From contig ML677364.1 in assembly GCA_007922305.1 (NCBI GenBank), positions 16,142,260 to 16,206,259 of the forward strand: a stretch of 64,000 nucleotides of DNA, read 5' to 3'. Made by a program: the position numbers and the translations under genes. This DNA comes from Dermatemys mawii (taxonomy: Eukaryota > Chordata > Testudines > Dermatemydidae). The notes beneath the pieces are model-generated. The model made no database searches. It was given only the letters and a program-made list of their open reading frames with translations, and had not been told where the DNA came from. Positions 23,865 to 35,045 of the stretch are shown here, one piece after another; position 1 is the first letter of the stretch; each line of letters begins with the position of its first letter.

Positions 23865-24080
23865 ATAGTAAGAGATGGTCCCTGCCTTGATGGACTTACA
23901 ATCTAAATAGAAAAGACAGACTAGGGGTAAGAGGGGAGAGAGAAACACAGAGAGGTGACGTGACTTGCTCGATGTTACACAGCAGGTCAGTAGCAAAGGT
24001 GAGAATTAATGTGGCTGAAATTGTTGAAATTGAAATTGTTCCCCGCTCTGCCATAGTCCCTGCCTCTGTGATCTTAGGCA
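23865..24080 (-). repeat. SINE-like element, second half (MIR-type)
   Basis: This is the continuation of the copy interrupted at 23519. It carries 'gagatggtccctgccttgat', 'ggacttacaatctaaatag', and then 'gacttgctcgatgttacaca' with 'gcaggtcagtagc', the MIR-type box order in reverse complement. Confidence 0.6.
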
Positions 24081-24269
24081 AGGCATGTAGGGTGAGATTT
24101 TCAAGGTCAGATGCAGGCAGGTACCAAGTGGGATTTTCAAAATCACCTAAGCAAGCTAGGCAACTAACTGTGGATTTAAATAGGAGTTAGGTCTTTCAGC
24201 TGCTTAGATGCTTTAAGAATCCCATGAAGTAGCTATCTGCATCTTGTGGCACCTTTGAAAAATCTGGCC

Positions 24270-24425
24270 CTTAGTCTCTTCGTGGTCCAGTTCCCCATCT
24301 GTAAAGTAGGATTAATAGCATTTCCGTACCCCACTGTCACAGTGTGATGATAAATACATGAAAGATTACAGCACCCACACACTACAAGGATGGGCTCATA
24401 TAAGTACCTAAGAGAGACAGAAATA
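24270..24425 (+). repeat. MIR-like SINE, plus strand
   Basis: CAGTTCCCCATCTGTAAAGT, 'aggattaatagcatttcc', 'gtgatgataaatacatgaaa' and 'ataagtacctaagag' are in the forward MIR-type order. Confidence 0.65.
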
Positions 24426-24559
24426 TTTTCTGTGAACACCTTAAATGAAACAAAAATGTTTTTTCATTTGAAATTTTTGCAGGTTTTTTCCCAATGAAAC
24501 AAAATGCATCTACCATTTTAGTACTGTTTCAAATTGAACCTATTCTTTTTTGTTTGTTT

Positions 24560-25480
24560 CATAGAATCATAGAATCACAGAATATCAGGGTTGGAAGGGA
24601 CCTCAAGAGGTCATCTAGTCCAACCCCCTGCTGAAAGCATGACCAATCCCCAACTAAATCATCATCCCAGCCAGGGATTTGTCAAGCCTGACCTTAAAAA
24701 CCTCTAAGGAAGGAGATTCCACCACCTCCCTAGGTAACCCATTCCAGTGCTTCACTACTCTCCTAGTGAAAAAGTTGTCCTAATATCCAACCTACACCTT
24801 TCCCTCTGCAATTTGAGACCATTACTCCTTGTTCTGTCATCTGATACCTCTGAGAACAGTCTAGATTCATCCTCTTTGGAACCACCTTTCAGGTAGTTGA
24901 AAGCAGCTATCAAATCTCCCCTCAGTCTTCTCTTCTGTAGACTAAGCAATTCCAGTTCTCTCAGCCTCTCCTCATAAATCATGTGCTTCAGGCCCCTAAT
25001 AATTTTTGCTGCCCTCCTCTGGACTCTTCCCAATTTTTCCACATCCTTCTTGTAGTGTGGGCCCCAAAACTGGACACAGTACTCCAGATGAGGCCTCATC
25101 AATGCCAAATAGAGGGGAATGATCATGTTCCTTGATCTGCTGGAAATGCCCCTACTTATACAACCCAAAATGCTGTTAGTCTTCTTGGCAACAAGGGCCC
25201 ACCGTTGACTCATATCCAGCTTCTCATTCACTATAACCCCTACATCCTTTTCTACAGAACTGCTGCCTAACCATTTGGTCCCTAGTCTGTAGCAGTGCAT
25301 GGGATTCTTCCGTCCTAAGTGCAGGACTCTGCACTTGTCCTTGTTGAACCTCATCAGATTTCTTTTGGCCCAATTCTCTAATTTGTTTAGGTCCCTCTAT
25401 ATCCTATACCCTACTCTTCAGCGTATCTACCACTCCTCCCAATTTAGTGTCATCCGCAAACTTGATGAGGGTAGCCTTTT
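24560..25480 (-). mobile_element. CR1 LINE, 5'-truncated, minus strand
   Basis: The 3' end lies at about 24560, with tandem TTCTATGA units (minus strand) and the conserved GTTGGAAGGGACCTC-type tail. Upstream (higher coordinates) it keeps the C-terminal part of the ORF2 reverse transcriptase, from the FADDTKLGG catalytic motif at about 25460. The frame breaks shortly after this motif. A 199-codon open frame then continues (24755-25354). The element is truncated at the catalytic core and cannot be functional. It differs in tail sequence from the CR1 at 33630, so at least two subfamilies are present. Confidence 0.9.
24755..25354 (-). pseudogene. CR1 ORF2 C-terminal fragment
   Basis: 199 codons starting MRFNKDKCRVLHLGRKN and including LEYCVQFWGPHYKKDVEKL and QRRAAKIIRGL. 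These are typical of the thumb and C-terminal region of CR1/Jockey-clade reverse transcriptases. The palm catalytic motif lies upstream in another frame, so a frameshift separates them. It ends [12 protein letters not shown] followed by a stop. It is a dead remnant with no endonuclease or complete polymerase. Confidence 0.88.
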
Positions 25481-25740
25481 TTACTTCTTTGATTTTGGTT
25501 TTTGGTCCCCTTCCTCCCCCATTCCTGTGGGAAAAAGACAAGAGAAAGAAAAGAGCAAGAGAAAGGGTAGGGGACCCAAAAATCAGCAGAGTGAAAAGTG
25601 AAAACCAAAATTTCTGCAGTTTTTAAAAACTGAAACCAAAAATGTATCTATTAAAACCAATGGAATGAATACTTTTATGTACAAAAAATATGTATGAAAA
25701 TGTTGAAGGAAATGGAGAGAGTGTGGTTTTTTGTTTGTTT
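25481..25740. other. Purine-rich unclassified sequence
   Basis: An AAAG/GAAA-rich tract with 'gaaaccaaaaatgtatct'-type text. It may belong to an AT-rich DNA-element remnant into which the neighbouring CR1 inserted. No gene. Confidence 0.3.
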
Positions 25741-25744
25741 TTTT

Positions 25745-25830
25745 TCAGATCAGCTCTGCCAGGAACAGAACTGCCTAATTTGCAGGCCAGTGCCCTCTCT
25801 GCTACTTCCTATGGCTTCCCCATTATATCT
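25745..25830 (-). repeat. MIR-like fragment
   Basis: 'gatcagctctgccaggaaca' followed by 'gcaggccagtgccctctctg' fits the terminal part of a reverse-complement MIR-type element. Confidence 0.4.
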
Positions 25831-27460
25831 TATCATTTCAATGATAGGTAGGTAGAGTGGGAAAATAAACTGGGGACTCAGGAGGTGGCTGATGGGGATA
25901 GTAGAAACTTTTCATTCTTGAATCAACAGTTCAAATCCAGTCCAGTCTGGAAGTGACCAAAGGTTTTTACCATCTGTTGGTTGTTCTATGGCATATGTCT
26001 GCCGGCCTCTAGAAGATAACACCTACACCTGCAGTTCCTGCTGACGTGCCCTGACAGACTTCATGCACCCTTTTCCAGAAGCCATTCGTGCACTAATGTC
26101 CAGGGCTTCTAACTAACTGCCAGTTTGGGCTGACAGCTACATCCTTGCAGAATGGCCTCAACTCTGGGATAGAGATAGGAAAGCTGACGAATTTCAGAAG
26201 CCATAACTTGTATCCACCTCTTTGCAAACTGGAACACAGATCCCGGACAGGGTTTAACACGTTGCTGACTGGAATGGCCAAAGTGTTTGCCACAATGCAG
26301 AAATTTAGCTTCGCTCAATCATCAGTGTGACTATGGGGCAGAAATGCAGATGGTCAAAAATGTGCTGGAGACATGCACAACTAGAAGATTGAAGGGTGGA
26401 CTGCAACATCTTGCTATCCTTGATGATGCAATATTTAGATGGCTGAACAACCGAGATAGCAACGTATGATTCATATGAAAGAAGTAGCCTATGTGAAATG
26501 AATTTAGTGGCCTCAGTCCAGTTCCTAAAAGCTGTTGTTGTCATGCCCCAATTGCCCATTCACTCAAGTTCACGCTGTTGAAGGCATTGCAAAGCATTTT
26601 GGGAAAATTAAAGGTGTGAATGGGAATGGAAGTTTATTTTGCAGGTTATAAGAGGCCAAGAGGACGGGGAGGGAGAAGAAGAAAAGAGTAGAGAATGGGT
26701 CAATTCAACACTTCAGCTAGCTCAGTTCGAAGATAAGATGCCCAAGGCCACAGTCTACAGCCAGCGCATGGCTGCCAGCCGAGAAAGATTGGGGCTTCAA
26801 ATTTACCCCATGCGTCCATGGGAAGAGGAGTAGGGAGCACACTGAATGCGAATGAAACCTAGAGCTGCAGAGATAGCAATGGGAACAGTCATAGCAAATG
26901 AGGTGGAGAGCTGCAGAGGTAGCAGCAAAAACAACCACAGAGGCCCATGGAAGGGAAAACAAATCTCTGGAGCTGGGATGTTTTGGGAAACTGAGGAGGC
27001 CACAGCAAGTCCGTTTAGACTGGTACAAAGAACACTTGGAACAGAAGGACCTGGACAAAAATGCCCCAAAGGAGCTCAGAACTTAAAACCCTCCTGAGAG
27101 CTGGAGCAACTTGGAGATCTTCTTTGGCAGCAGGCCTCTGGACAACCTGCACACAGGATAACCTTCCATCCACCTCTCTCTCTTTCTGTCTCTCCAACTC
27201 CCGGGCCGGGCCAGCCAGGGCAGAATGTCTGTGAGTATGAAAATGGGTCAGGGTTTGAGCACTAACGCTTCTTCCTTCCTTTGAGTGACGTGGCAGCAGT
27301 TCATGCACTCACCGCTGCCTTTTTATTATTTTATTAATAAAGCTTTCAAATTCAGTCACATGGTGTGTTCCCTTCATCTCCACCCCTACGATCCTGTGGT
27401 CTTAGCCTTATCAACTGAGGCCAAGGCAGATTGGTAACAGAAATCTGTCACATTGTGACA
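25831..27460. other. Unclassified, possibly LTR- or retroelement-derived tract
   Basis: Short open frames (26145-26469, 26639-26833 and several minus-strand) have no named domain. The end of the region has GTGACGTGGCAGCAG, TTTATTATTTTATTAATAAAG and a final CTGTCACATTGTGACA, a layout like the 3' part of a retroelement with a poly(A) signal near 27337. A CAG|GTTATAAG acceptor at 26641 with a 192-bp open frame to a stop could also be a terminal exon. I cannot decide between these. Confidence 0.3.
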
Positions 27461-28249
27461 ACTACTATATTTGCAAACAATAGGGGTTGAGCTGAAAATA
27501 TGATTCTCTGGAATTTGAAGGAAGAGTAAAGCGTAGTCACTGGGGATGTCATAGACTCAAACCTAGAGCTGGTTGTGAATTTTTCAAAACAGCTTTTCAA
27601 TAAAATATTTCCCACCCACTTCTCCTAGCACCTTTTGTGGATCAGGCAAAGAAGTGGACACATAACACACTGTTCCATCGGTTGTACCACCTTCCTTCTT
27701 AGCACTGTGGTTGGCGGTCTCAGGAGCAATCATGGACTTCACATTGGACATAAATTATTCTCTAATATCCAAGACAGTCTGATCCGGTCTGTTTTGAGGA
27801 ACGCTGCAAGGCAGCATGGGCAAGTTCATAATACCAGTCGCCATGCTATGCCCATCCTCTAAATAAACTAAGTGCTCCATTCAGATTTCTCAGTGTAGGA
27901 AACAAATATTGGGTGTGAATAAGATTCAAATCCATTTATAAAGCTACACCACAGAAGACTACTATTGCCCATCTGGAAGTCAATAACATGCCCATTGACA
28001 TCAATGGGAGTGGGATTCAGCCCTAGTTTGATCAGCTCCAAAAGCTAAGTGAAGGTTGAGTTTCAGTAAGCATTATAGGCTTAGCAGAGCCCTCATAGAT
28101 GTGAATCTCAACGACTCCAAAACCATAATACAAAGAATCCAATATTTATTATTTTTAAAAAACTCATGATTTAGGGGGAAACTATTCATGATTTTTGAAC
28201 ACTCATGGGGGCTTTACAAGCTACCAAAAAGAATATTAAAAATCCTTTT
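27461..28249. other. No gene seen; small hAT-like fragment near 27560
   Basis: CTAGAGCTGGTTGTGAATTT at 27562 resembles the termini of AT-rich hAT MITEs. The open frame 27635-27862 is without domains. A perfect-looking CCCATTGACATCAATGGG palindrome sits at 27991-28008. Confidence 0.35.
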
Positions 28250-29335
28250 GTGTCAGATGTTGTGGGAAGCAACACAATTAAATGACTGAATAAAGTTTAT
28301 TAAAAGATCAGGAACAGTGGCTGAGGCACTAAGGTACATTGCACTCTACAAGTCCATCCTTGGCGAACCACTAGCTGGCATGACACCTTAGGCATCTTTC
28401 TCCCCTTAGTAGTATTTTTTATTATATTTGTGTAGGAGTGTGTGGTCATCCCTCACTGTCAGTCTCAGAGGACGGCCATGCCTCTTTGCTGTGTCGCACC
28501 TGGAATGGCAGTCTTTACAAGGGGGGAATTAGCTGTCTCTAGGGCTCAAACACTCAGGCAATGTATAGCAGTGAACAGTTCAGGGGCCCGGGCCCATGGG
28601 TAGGGCAGGACACCAAGCAGTCTAGAGCTCCAACCTTCAAGAAGGGTAGAACAGGTCAGACTCTAGGAGCTCGGCCTTCAGGCAAGGGTGAGCACCCAAC
28701 ACAGTCTAGCATTCTAGCTAAGCAGATGGTAGACACGCACAGGCCCCCTAGCTGAAGGTGGGAAGGCTGATACTCCAGGGATGGGGTGGCAGTGGGTAAG
28801 GGGACACAGGCCCACTCGAGTCCACTGTATCCCAGCCCAGGGTCCTAACAGTGGAGGAGTGGACCACCACTGGGTCAGCAGGGATCTGCCCGCAATACTC
28901 TAACTTTGTATCAGGCCAGCACTCTACCAGACTGTTGTCTAGTTTTCCTGGGCTACTTCCTACTCTCCCCAGTTTTGGTGCCTTGTGCAGGGAGAGTTTG
29001 GTGTCACCTCCGGGTAGACTGCCAGTGGCAACCCCAGCAGCTCCTTGGCATTGGTTGGGTCTAGTAGCTCTGATAGCTCGGGCAAGTCCTCAGGGTAACT
29101 GAAATCTTCTGCGGGCTCCTGCATCAGCAGTGGAAAGAACTCATCTGTCTCCTTTGGCAACTGCTACCCAACTGAACTACAGGTCATGCCTTTTATACTT
29201 CCTCTTCCTGTCCTGTCTCTCTGCTTCCAGTGTGGTGAGTATGGCCTTCCTGGTTCTCCCCACCAGAGGGTATCTGGCCAAGGGCTGCAACACCCAATCT
29301 CTGAAGGCTGGATGCCTCTTTGCTACAATTTGCTT
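28250..29335. mobile_element. Unclassified long repeat, LTR-like
   Basis: A GC-richer block with sharp compositional borders. It contains 'gaataaagtttattaaaaga' at its left and segments such as GGGGACACAGGCCCACTC and CAGCCCAGGGTCCTAACAG, which I associate with a repetitive turtle element. Open frames at 28561-28755, 28851-29102 and 29130-29342 are unrelated to known proteins. The class is uncertain. Confidence 0.35.
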
Positions 29336-30534
29336 TGGATGAATTCTGAGTAGAGAGGGGTCTCAACTACCCCTACTCTCCCCATTCCACCCCACCCCTC
29401 AAATCCACACAGCCCTGAACTTTTGGGGGGATTCAGAATTTGAACTCAGATCTGGATCCAAATTCATATTTTGCAAGTACACCGTAAATTCATAATGGGC
29501 TGACATATAACCTTAGCTCTAAACTCCACTAAACTTTCAAGTGTTTGAAACCTGGATTTGAAAATTGTGGAAAATCTCTAATTCAGAGGCATAAAGTCAA
29601 AAACATCACCGACACCTACTCAGGAACTGCCTCTAGTCAGTGTAATTTCATTTCTTGGAATACATAGCTTCTTTTGTAAAATATTCTGTGTTACAGTTTA
29701 GTAAATGTTGGCTAATGGATCTTTTTTGTGTGGTCACACTAGACACCCATATAGTTGCAACCTTTGTTAGTCAGTCAGATTACTGCTTTCATAATATCCA
29801 TTTTATAAATTATACATGGCTACCTAATGTAGTCTCATAAATTATTATAGGCTTTTTGCAGCCTTGTGCTTTACGGGGCTATGTCATGGCATAGAAGTAT
29901 ACAGGATATAGGTTTCCAGAAGATGCCACCGATTTTAAGATATTAAAAATTCTGCTGATGTAAAATAGCATATTAAAAGCCCTAAAAGAATAAACACTGG
30001 ACAGTGTCTCTTTTAAGTGAGGAAAAGATTACTAATGAGAGGGCCTAGTTATAGTGATCTGTCCCTCAGTGGGAGAGAGACAGGGGCTGATTTAGGATCC
30101 CAGTCTTGCTCTCTTGTTCCCTGAGCAATCAGGAACTGTGAGCGCTCAGTCTCTGAGGGATTGAAATGCCTTACATCACTTACCAACAGCTGTTTGGATG
30201 ATTAAGGAAAAGAGCAGAAGCTTTCTGAAGGGATTTTTGTCCAGTCCTCCTCACTAGGAGAATGTTGAGTGATGTCTTTAAACTGTGGGTAAAGTGGGGA
30301 GGGGGGAATGGACAATGAAGGAGGTCCTCAGAAATACACGAAAGATGCAAATACTCACATCCCATTCTGGGGGGTAAAACTTAACAGAATATCCAAGCTG
30401 GCTTTAATCGAAGTCTGCTGTTTGACTCTACATTAATGTTTCTCAGTGTCTAAGGGCCCAATTCTGCCCTTTTTACTCAAGCTGAATAGTACCTAGTCAG
30501 CAATTAGTTGCATTCATTTCCATGGCATTACTCT
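29336..30534. other. No gene seen
   Basis: Unique AT-rich sequence. No repeats recognised with confidence and no supported exons. Confidence 0.5.
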
Positions 30535-30541
30535 CAGACTA

Positions 30542-30803
30542 AGGGCTTGTCTACATGAGTAAATTGATGTAGAATGAGCAAGGATGTGAATTTAAAGCAC
30601 ACTAGCTACTTTGCACTAACTTGCCAAATGGTTACATTTACTCTGCACTAATTTTGTGTGCATTAGCTTAACATACTTCCAAAGAGTATTAAGCTAAACT
30701 ACACAAAGGCATGTCCACATGGCGAGTTAGTGCAGAGTAACCGGTGCATACAAGCTAGTCCACACTAACTGCATTGGGCCTTTTCCTCATGTAGACAAAC
30801 CCT
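30542..30803. mobile_element. 262-bp TIR element (non-autonomous)
   Basis: Terminal inverted repeats AGGGCTTGTCTACATGAG (30542-30559) and the complement of 30786-30803 (AGGGTTTGTCTACATGAG) match at 17 of 18 bases. Similarity may extend up to six bases outward (GACTA), so the exact boundary and target duplication are unclear. Inside, TTACTCTGCACTAA (30638-30651) and TTAGTGCAGAGTAA (30727-30740) form a perfect 14-bp inverted pair, giving nested foldback structure. It has no coding capacity. A related left end lies at 9245. Confidence 0.75.
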
Positions 30804-31619
30804 GTAGTCCTACTCAGCATGAGTAAACATGGCAGAATTGGGCCCTTAGACACTGCATTTGCCTCACGGCATCAAAATAAGAACACAATGACCTACACAT
30901 AGAAATCCAATTTTGTTTTAAAATTTTCAATTGCTTAACTGATGTGCAGATGATGATTAAAATATCTTTAAAAGCACCCACAATTTTTATTTTTTTTAAG
31001 TTAGATACACAATTAAAGAAATTTGCTGTAGACTATACATTTCTGAGTAGTGTGTGAGGACTTCAGTGTGCATTCAAACCATGTTTGGAAAAAAATGAAT
31101 GTAACGCTAATAATGCTAATCGTAGGCCTGGTCCAAAACTTTCTGTCACCAACTTTTTTTTCACAGAAAACTCAGTTTTTGACAAAATGAATTTTTTTTA
31201 ATAAAGTGACTACTTTCTGCAGAAAAAAAATGACTTTTCATAAAAAAAAAAAAGCTTTTGGCTTTGGGACTTTTTTTTAACAAGTCAATTTTTTCCATGG
31301 GGAAGGTCCCTCCCCACACTTTTTCTGATAAATTCTGTATAGGACACAGTGTGTGTCTTCTATAGGAAGAAGACTTCTGCAGTCTGACCGATCTTTTATT
31401 ATTATTCCAGAGGATACCTAGCTTGTAGTACAGGGTATACTTATTATATGCATTGTTTGTGTTTTAAACACTCCTACAATTAGTACTCAGAGCAGACAAT
31501 GAAATTTGCTAGGAGCAGCGGATGTACAAATGAAGCTAGGTAGTAAGCAACAGAACTGGAACTGTGGTTGTTGAGGGAAAGGTAGAGGGTAGACAAATTA
31601 ACAATTCAATAAAGGCATA
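30804..31619. other. No gene seen; homopolymer-rich tract 31130-31320
   Basis: Poly-T and poly-A runs with 'tttttgacaaaatgaatttt' text suggest a decayed AT-rich hAT-like MITE. The rest looks unique. Confidence 0.4.
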
Positions 31620-31850
31620 AATACTAACAACTAATACTTAGTGCTTATATAGAGCTTTTCACATAGAACTCAAAATGCTTTACTAGGAGGATAAGTTTTC
31701 ATTATTTAGCTCCATTTTACAGATACAAACTGAAGGACAGAGAGGAGAGATGACTTACCCAGAGTCATGGAAGGATTCAGGGGTAACAACAGTGACATAA
31801 GTCTCCTGACTCTCCATCCCATGATCTGCACAATGCAATAGGCTCCCACC
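31620..31850 (-). repeat. MIR-like SINE, minus strand
   Basis: 'acttagtgcttatatagagc', 'cacatagaactcaaaatgct', CTCCATTTTACAGATACAAA, GACTTACCCAGAGTCATGG and 'tctcctgactctccatccc' appear in the standard order. This is the longest MIR-type copy here. Confidence 0.75.
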
Positions 31851-33629
31851 CGGCCACCCACACAAAGTATCAGTAAAAAGAAGATTGATAAGCAAATAGT
31901 CACTCAATTAAAAATAAATGCATTACAGGTGTATAAATATGATACAGTAAAAGATCAACAGCAAAGCTGGATGAACCTGAATGCCTTTCACTTGAAAAAA
32001 TTGTTTACATTAATAGATATTTCTAAACATAGTATGTTAAAAATCTTCAATCTGATACCATCTGCCAAATTCTATGCAGCATTGAAATGACTTCAATGGA
32101 GTTTCACCCATGTATATCCTCTGAGAATTTGGCCCTGGAATTCAAATTACACATATATAGTACTATCAGTATGCATGGCTATATATAAATGTATATAGTC
32201 ATGCATATTGATGATGCTATATAAATATTAGAACATATAATATTAATAATAATCTGTGAAAAATAGTTTAGGTTATAAAGGTGGATAGACTAGCAGTATG
32301 CAAGAAACTATTGAAAGAAAAAGTGATGGTGAATGCAGAATATTAAAATAGAATGAAGAGACAACAAAACAAACTACCAGCAACACTAGGTACTGTATCT
32401 TTAATTGCCACAAAATAAATTGATTTGGTGGAAGAGTGGGACATAACTGAGTAAAACATTTCTTAATTAATGAACAGTTGCTTCCTAGACAATGTAAAAT
32501 GGGGGGATGCTAAATCTGATGGTTGACAAAGCAGGTGAGTTGAGTTTCTAATAAACAGTGATCATGATATAATGATATTTGAAACTGTCATATGAAGAAT
32601 CCTTTCAAGAGATAATGTTGGCATACACAGAACTTTAGACATGGAGGGTTTTTTTCCCCTTTTTTAACATGAGGAAAGCAGTTATAATGGTCTTGATCCA
32701 ATTCCCACTGAAGTCAGTTGGTTCTTTCCCTTGACAATAGCGAGAATTGGATTAGACTGAAGCAATGTAAAAATGAAAAAATCTGTGGAAAAAAATCAGT
32801 TTGGTTAAATAGCAAGTGTCACGACAATGCACTGTAAAGGCTAATGATGACAAGAGAATTTGGTGGGTTACTTTGATAGATGGTGAAGTAAACATAGATT
32901 CTGATGCTTCTGCCCAAGAATCCCCTGTTTTGGTTCACTATAAGAAGAATAATTGAAATGAGAGTTCTAGAGGGCCATATTTGTAAACTAGAATAGCATC
33001 AGTAGCTTCAAACAAACTATGTTGATTTACACCAGCTAAAAATCTGGCTCTTTGGTAGCCACAGGGTGGTGTTTGTCTTATTCAGAGTGGTCACAGAAGA
33101 ACTGCTGGATATGCATCAACAGCCACTTTAATAAGCATCATCAAAGCCTCATTCACTCCTGTGTTCATGACATGAAATAGTTAGCTAATCTAACAACAGC
33201 ACTGAATGAATAATTCCATCCAGTTTTCCACTTTGTCCGATTATGGACCACCCTGTTGCTGATTATAGCTTTCTCGTATTTACTCATTAAAATCTATACC
33301 ATTTTTCATGACTTTTTTCCTATACACATTATCATGGTCTTATTGATTTCTTCCTGTGGTAATGGAAAAAATAAAAAAATCTGATCTTCAACTTATATTG
33401 GGATCATGAAAACACCACAAGACCAGAGCTCACACTCACTGCATGATCCCAGCATTAAGAGCATTAAGAGGCCAGCAGTATGGCAGTATGGCCAGCAGTA
33501 TGGCAGTATTTACAGCTTCATTTGAGCACCATCAATCCTGCAATTAGGTCTCCTTGGGTCCACATACACCCCCATGGCTTCGATAGGGCTGCACATAGAT
33601 ACAAGGTGCCACTCAGGCACATATTGTCA
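31851..33629. other. No gene seen; exact 20-bp tandem duplication
   Basis: AT-rich sequence. GGCCAGCAGTATGGCAGTAT occurs twice back to back at 33470-33509, preceded by a doubled AGCATTAAG. No coding signal. Confidence 0.5.
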
Positions 33630-35045
33630 GGCACATAGAAAAACATAAATTGCTGGGCAAAAGTCAACATGGTTTCTGTAAAGGGAAACTATGTCTTACT
33701 AATCTATTAGAGTTCTTTGAAGGGGTCAACAAACATGTGGACAAGGGGGATTCAGTGGACGTAGTGTACTTAGATTTCCAGAAAACCTTTGACAAGTTCC
33801 CTCACCAAAGGCTCTTACGTAAATTAAGTTACCATGGGATAAGAGGGAAGATCCTTTCATGGACTGAGAACTGGTTAAAAGACAGGGAACAAAGGGTAGG
33901 AATAAATGGTAAATTTTCAGAATGGAGAGGGGTAACTAGTGGTGTTCTCCAAGGGTCAGTCCTAGGACCAATCCTATTCAACTTATTCATCAATGATTTG
34001 GAGCAAGGGGTAAACAGTGAGGTGGCCAAGTTTGCAGATGATACTAAACTGCTCAAAATAGTTAAGACCCAAGCAGACTGTGAAGAACTTCAAAAAGATC
34101 TCACGAAACTAAATGATTGGGCAACAAAATGGCAAATGAAATTGAATGTGAATAAATGCAAAGTGATGCACATTGGAAAAAATAACCCCAACTATATATA
34201 CAATATGAGGGGGGCTAATTTAGCTACAACTAACCAGGAAAAAGATCTTGGAGTCATCGTGGATAGTTCTCTGAAGATGTCCATGAAGCGTGCAGCGGCT
34301 GTCAAAAAAGCAAACAGGATGTTAGGAATCATTAAAAAAGGGACAGAGAATAAGACGGAAAATATCTTATTGCCCTTATACAAATCCATGGTACACCCAC
34401 GTCTTGAATACTGTGTACAGATGTGGTCTCCTCATCTCAAAAAGGATATACTGGCATTAGAAAAGGTTCAGAGAAGGGCAACTAAAATGATTAGGGGATT
34501 GGAATGGGTCCCATATGAGGAGAGATTAAAGAAGCTAGGACTTTTTAGGTTGGAAAAGAGGAGACTAAGGGGGGATATGATAGAGGTATATAAAATTATG
34601 AGTGGCGTGGAGAAAGTAAATAAGGGAAAGTTATTTACTTGTTCCCATAATAAAAGAACTAGGGGCCACCCATTGAAATTAGTGGGCAGCAGGTTTAAAA
34701 CAAATAAAAGGAAGTTCTTCACACAACGCACAGTCAACCTGTGGAACTCCTTGCCTGAGGAGGCTGTGAAGGCTAGGACTATAACGGGGTTTGAAAGAGA
34801 ACTGGATAAATTCATGGAGGTTAAGTCCATTAATGGCTATTAGCCAGGCTGGGTAAGGAATGGTGTCCCTAGCCTTTGTTTGTCAGAGGTGAGTGATAAA
34901 TGGCAGGAGAGAGATCACTTGATCTTTACCTGTTAGGTTCACTCAGTTTGGGGCACCTGGCATTGGCCACTGTTGGCAGACAGGATACTGGGCTAGATGG
35001 ACCTTTGATCTGACCCAGTACAGCCTTTCTTATGTTCTTATGTTC
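33630..35045 (+). mobile_element. CR1 LINE, 5'-truncated but with open RT frame
   Basis: A recent-looking CR1-clade insertion. It starts within the reverse-transcriptase domain and runs through an uninterrupted ORF2 C-terminus. The 3' UTR ('cactcagtttggggcacctg', GGGCTAGATGGACCTTTGAT) follows, and then the terminal tandem units TTCTTATGTTCTTATGTTC. CR1 elements normally end in such 8-bp units without poly(A) and often without target duplications, consistent with what is seen. The missing 5' part would include ORF1 and the endonuclease. Confidence 0.93.
33650..34843 (+). CDS. CR1 ORF2 reverse transcriptase, N-terminally truncated
   Basis: 397 open codons; the first codon is TTG, so this is a truncated internal frame and not an authentic start. 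RT motifs appear in order: YLDFQKTFD (palm motif A, with the catalytic Asp), GVLQGSVLGPILFNLFINDL (motif B), KFADDTK (motif C, FADD box), then the thumb region (CKVMHIGKNNP, LEYCVQMWSPHLKKDI, QRRATKMIRGLEWVPYEERL). The C-terminus WNSLPEEAVKARTITGFE is standard for CR1. No stops or frameshifts interrupt it, which suggests a fairly young copy. The endonuclease and the first RT blocks are missing, so it cannot be autonomous. Confidence 0.92.
   Translation: MLGKSQHGFCKGKLCLTNLLEFFEGVNKHVDKGDSVDVVYLDFQKTFDKFPHQRLLRKLSYHGIRGKILSWTENWLKDREQRVGINGKFSEWRGVTSGVLQGSVLGPILFNLFINDLEQGVNSEVAKFADDTKLLKIVKTQADCEELQKDLTKLNDWATKWQMKLNVNKCKVMHIGKNNPNYIYNMRGANLATTNQEKDLGVIVDSSLKMSMKRAAAVKKANRMLGIIKKGTENKTENILLPLYKSMVHPRLEYCVQMWSPHLKKDILALEKVQRRATKMIRGLEWVPYEERLKKLGLFRLEKRRLRGDMIEVYKIMSGVEKVNKGKLFTCSHNKRTRGHPLKLVGSRFKTNKRKFFTQRTVNLWNSLPEEAVKARTITGFERELDKFMEVKSINGY

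Noticed and set aside
27400..27460. TTGGTAACAGAA as a retroviral primer-binding site
   Set aside because: It does not match a tRNA 3' end I can name and no LTR pair is visible.
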